DNA of 64,000 nt from Drosophila persimilis (Eukaryota > Arthropoda > Insecta > Diptera > Drosophilidae): the NCBI RefSeq assembly GCF_003286085.1, contig NW_020825338.1, positions 496,001-560,000 of the forward strand, written 5' to 3'. Positions 63,726-64,000 of the stretch are shown piece after piece. The position numbers and the translations under genes were made by a program. A model generated the notes under the pieces. The model was not told the DNA's origin. It searched no databases and saw only the letters and a list, made by a program, of their open reading frames with translations. The first letter of the stretch is position 1. Every line of letters starts with the position of its first letter.

Positions 63726-63954
63726 TAGTGTCCTTCACCACTGTAATATCGGCATCTGGATCGTCCTCGACTTCCTCGTGGCAACACATCGCCTCGAAGT
63801 CGCATCTCAGCGTGCCATCGGTGGAGTAGCCCTCTGGGTCTGTCTCCGTATGATCGTCGGATGCTTCGATTTCCGAGGCAGCGTCCTGCTCGACTGGCTT
63901 GTCGACAGGACGCGCCCCGGCCGCTGCATCCGACTTGTAGACCTTTACGGTCAC
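63682..63954 (-). pseudogene. LINE ORF1 C-terminal tail
   Basis: Acidic, Asp/Glu-rich C-terminus (DDHTETDPEGYSTDGTLRCD; EDDPDADITVVKDTKDVLEA) ending at 63,682. The nucleic-acid-binding part lies beyond the window. The last codons overlap the start of ORF2 (MSLRLLQINLHHSKAASAAL), a usual arrangement in this group. Confidence 0.6.
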
Positions 63955-64000
63955 CGAGCTGAACCCGAAATTGAGCTCGCCTTTGGGGATGGGTTTGGGA

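Larger units (their letters stand above)
62697..64000 (-). mobile_element. LOA-type LINE, ORF1 end, endonuclease and linker
   Basis: Upstream half of the LINE whose RT is at 44,031-44,909; it runs off the window edge. Confidence 0.8.

Noticed and set aside
1..64000. tRNA, rRNA or snRNA genes
   Set aside because: No cloverleaf with A and B boxes or ribosomal core sequence was recognised by eye; a covariance-model scan would be needed to exclude small RNA genes.

Overview
The window looks like repeat-rich (heterochromatic or sex-linked) DNA from a Drosophila, most likely of the obscura group. That assignment is inference. It rests on LOA-clade LINEs, many DINE-1/ISY-type Helentron derivatives with a (GTCY)n microsatellite, BEL/Pao and gypsy retrotransposons, and broken copies of fly genes. 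I see no intact single-copy host gene. Almost every base belongs to a mobile element, a pseudogene, or a nested insertion of one in another.

Layout. 1-3.4 kb: a LINE tail, a DINE-1 piece, a broken TAF5-type WD40 gene, an old LTR and a P-element-like transposase tail. 3.4-19.9 kb: a large, imperfect inverted duplication. Each outer end carries a broken copy of maelstrom (piRNA-pathway gene), followed inward by a DINE-1 piece, remnants of an old BEL/Pao element, and a BED-finger fragment. The left arm (3.43-8.97 kb) has gained a LOA LINE with an 11-bp target duplication. The right arm (about 13.5-19.9 kb) has gained a 3.1-kb hAT element with a perfect 8-bp target duplication. The centre holds a Tc1 remnant and a degenerate CACTA-like transposase gene split by a full-length DINE-1. 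20-31 kb: a hAT deletion derivative, a LINE scrap and a Transib (RAG1-family) element, split by a young, coding-intact BEL/Pao element (21,380-27,819). 31.4-33.5 kb: a HERC4-like RCC1-repeat pseudogene that still has its introns.

33.5-42.7 kb: a gypsy-class element on the minus strand with gag, a broken pol and an unusual charged, repeat-rich third reading frame; one LTR is truncated against the HERC4 pseudogene. 42.7-44.9 and 62.7-64 kb: LOA-type LINE pieces. 44.9-62.7 kb: a very large gypsy-class element with 2.5-kb LTRs whose Gag begins with a complete RING-H2 finger. Its pol is split by a third gypsy-class element (52,070-57,535) with identical 328-bp LTRs, and its right LTR contains a DINE-1 insertion absent from the left LTR.

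Order of events, inferred from nesting: LOA LINE, then the RING-Gag gypsy, then the 328-bp-LTR gypsy and the DINE-1; separately Transib, then BEL; and DINE-1, then the inverted duplication, then the LINE and hAT insertions into single arms. The observations I rate highest are the RING-Gag fusion, the facing maelstrom pseudogenes, the Transib/RAG1-like and CACTA-like transposases, and the natural empty-site/filled-site pair for DINE-1.
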